From: Anabaena sphaerica FACHB-251
GTDB lineage: Bacteria; Cyanobacteriota; Cyanobacteriia; Cyanobacteriales; Nostocaceae
Assembly (NCBI RefSeq): GCF_014696825.1
Contig: NZ_JACJQU010000001.1
Coordinates: 310,001-374,000, forward strand
Direction: 5' to 3'
Length of the DNA: 64,000 nt
Under the pieces are notes generated by a model. The model was not told the origin of the DNA and searched no databases. It worked only from the letters and a program-made list of their open reading frames with translations. Of this stretch, positions 63,022 through 64,000 are shown piece by piece (within the stretch, counting starts at the first letter, position 1; the number at the start of each line of letters is the position of its first letter). The translations under genes were made by a program, and so were the position numbers.

Positions 63022-64000
63022 TTATCCTTCAGTTTTCACCGTCAAAACCTGCGGAGGAGTAGAATCAGGAGGATACAAAAAATCTACCTGAACCTGTCTT
63101 TTTTCCCCTGGTGCTAACTGCAAATTTACCAAAGCATCACCCGGTTGTCCGCGACGCTGCACCAAATGAACATAGCGCGTTTGTTCACTTCCCTTATTAT
63201 CCCGATAACGTACCCGCACCGTCCCCCGGAAAAATACTTGTTCCACAGGTGGTTTTAAAAACAATAATCTATCTGTACCACCTTCATCCTTAACAGGTGT
63301 TTGCACTGATACAGTTACATTTCTCGCTTGACTGCTAGAATTGAATAAAGGCAAAGTTAAATTATACTCTACACCGTAATTACTATGGGCAAAATACGCC
63401 GTATCAGCATAACGTTTTAACATTTTTGCACTCTGTATTTGTCCGGTGCTGAGAGTGATTAAATGTACAGTTCCTAAAGGATAAGAAATTGATCTTCCTG
63501 GTTGGGGTAAAGTTAAATTATTTACACTTGCATTATCTGTAATATTTGCTTCCCATCTTGTTCCTTCGGACACACCAGCAACGCGACTAAATACTGTGGG
63601 TTCTCTGGGAGGGTCTAAAGGTGTGGGGATAGGGTCGCGCTTTCCTGCTAAACTGCCAGTATTGAGGAGCTTTTCCCATGCTGTGACAGTGGGGGGAGTT
63701 TGACTACTCATAGCTAAGTTTGCCATAAAAATGGGGCGATCGCTACTCAACCGCATCATCACCGTGCGACCATTGGAAGAAGGTGCTTGGACAGAAATCG
63801 GTAAATTAGCTAAAATTGCGGTTTTTCCCGGTTCTATCACCAACTTTTCGGGAAATATCCCCTGTTTAACACCCCGCAAAACATCACTCATAGTTCTACT
63901 TCCAGGACCAGCATAAACCGTTCCTTGGGAATTATCCACCATATCCGGTAAATCAATAAAAGGTGCTTCCCTAGAAAGATAACTAGCAGCGTTTAAAACT
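63022..64000 (-). CDS. DUF3370-like cyanobacterial protein, 5' end cut by window
   Basis: The frame is open from the window edge (residues before the internal ATG at 63942 read VLNAASYLSREAPFIDLPD) to a stop at 63022, so at least 325 residues are encoded and the N-terminus lies outside. Segments such as GTVYAGPGSRTMSDVLRG, EPGKTAILANLPISVQAPSS, NGRTVMMRLSSDRPIFMANL and FAHSNYGVEYNLTLPLFNSS suggest a secreted beta-rich protein of the DUF3370 type known in cyanobacteria. Function unknown. It is just upstream of nothing visible here; its relation to the Dnd island is probably only adjacency. Confidence 0.65.
   Translation of the reverse strand, partial: VLNAASYLSREAPFIDLPDMVDNSQGTVYAGPGSRTMSDVLRGVKQGIFPEKLVIEPGKTAILANLPISVQAPSSNGRTVMMRLSSDRPIFMANLAMSSQTPPTVTAWEKLLNTGSLAGKRDPIPTPLDPPREPTVFSRVAGVSEGTRWEANITDNASVNNLTLPQPGRSISYPLGTVHLITLSTGQIQSAKMLKRYADTAYFAHSNYGVEYNLTLPLFNSSSQARNVTVSVQTPVKDEGGTDRLLFLKPPVEQVFFRGTVRVRYRDNKGSEQTRYVHLVQRRGQPGDALVNLQLAPGEKRQVQVDFLYPPDSTPPQVLTVKTEG

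Overview
The window comes from a filamentous, probably heterocyst-forming cyanobacterium (Nostocales; Nostoc/Anabaena-like). The evidence is photosynthesis genes (psbU, chlG, btpA, a PucC-type carrier), many GCGATCGC (HIP1) octamers, and abundant heptanucleotide tandem repeats (STRR, e.g. GGGGACT and GGGAACA units) between and sometimes inside genes. No rRNA, tRNA or CRISPR array was recognised. Names rest on reading motifs in translations; no database search was run.

Region 1 (1-13990) is a surface-polysaccharide locus. A four-gene set resembling wbpA-wbpB-wbpD-wbpE (nucleotide-sugar dehydrogenase, oxidoreductase, N-acetyltransferase, aminotransferase) would make a UDP-2,3-diacetamido-uronic acid. 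It is followed by a GumK-like glycosyltransferase, two GT2 transferases, a small-molecule-type methyltransferase, UDP-galactopyranose mutase (glf), a GlfT2-like galactofuranosyltransferase and a two-gene ABC exporter. Together they suggest an acidic, galactofuranose-containing glycan exported by an ABC-transporter-dependent route.

Region 2 (14143-40574) is mostly housekeeping and photosynthesis: a Uma2 nuclease-fold protein, a Get3d-type ATPase next to chlG, a protoglobin, an MDR dehydrogenase, an inositol-monophosphatase-like enzyme, a PucC-like MFS protein, an aldo/keto reductase, a DEAD-box helicase, rimO, btpA, a VKOR-thioredoxin fusion, a CHASE2-PAS-GGDEF cyclase, nadB, psbU, uppP and a radical-SAM-like PDZ protein. 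Region 3 (40602-54986) holds a MITE-like insertion, a GH10-like secreted protein with 54-bp internal repeats, a CBS/9xPAS/GAF histidine kinase with a REC-EAL partner, a cupin, ung, a HEAT-repeat protein, a GNAT interrupted in frame by STRR sequence, an unlisted 47-aa membrane microprotein and an AmpG-like carrier.

Region 4 (55054-62874) is a DNA phosphorothioation (Dnd) island: dndE, dndD and dndC on the minus strand, dndB divergent, then a two-gene minus-strand unit with a dnd-associated protein 4 homologue and an HNH endonuclease whose N-terminus resembles the sulfur-binding domain of phosphorothioate-sensing restriction enzymes. No dndFGH and no dndA are present in the window. This arrangement, with palindromic repeat clusters between its modules, is the most interesting part. 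The window ends inside a DUF3370-like gene.
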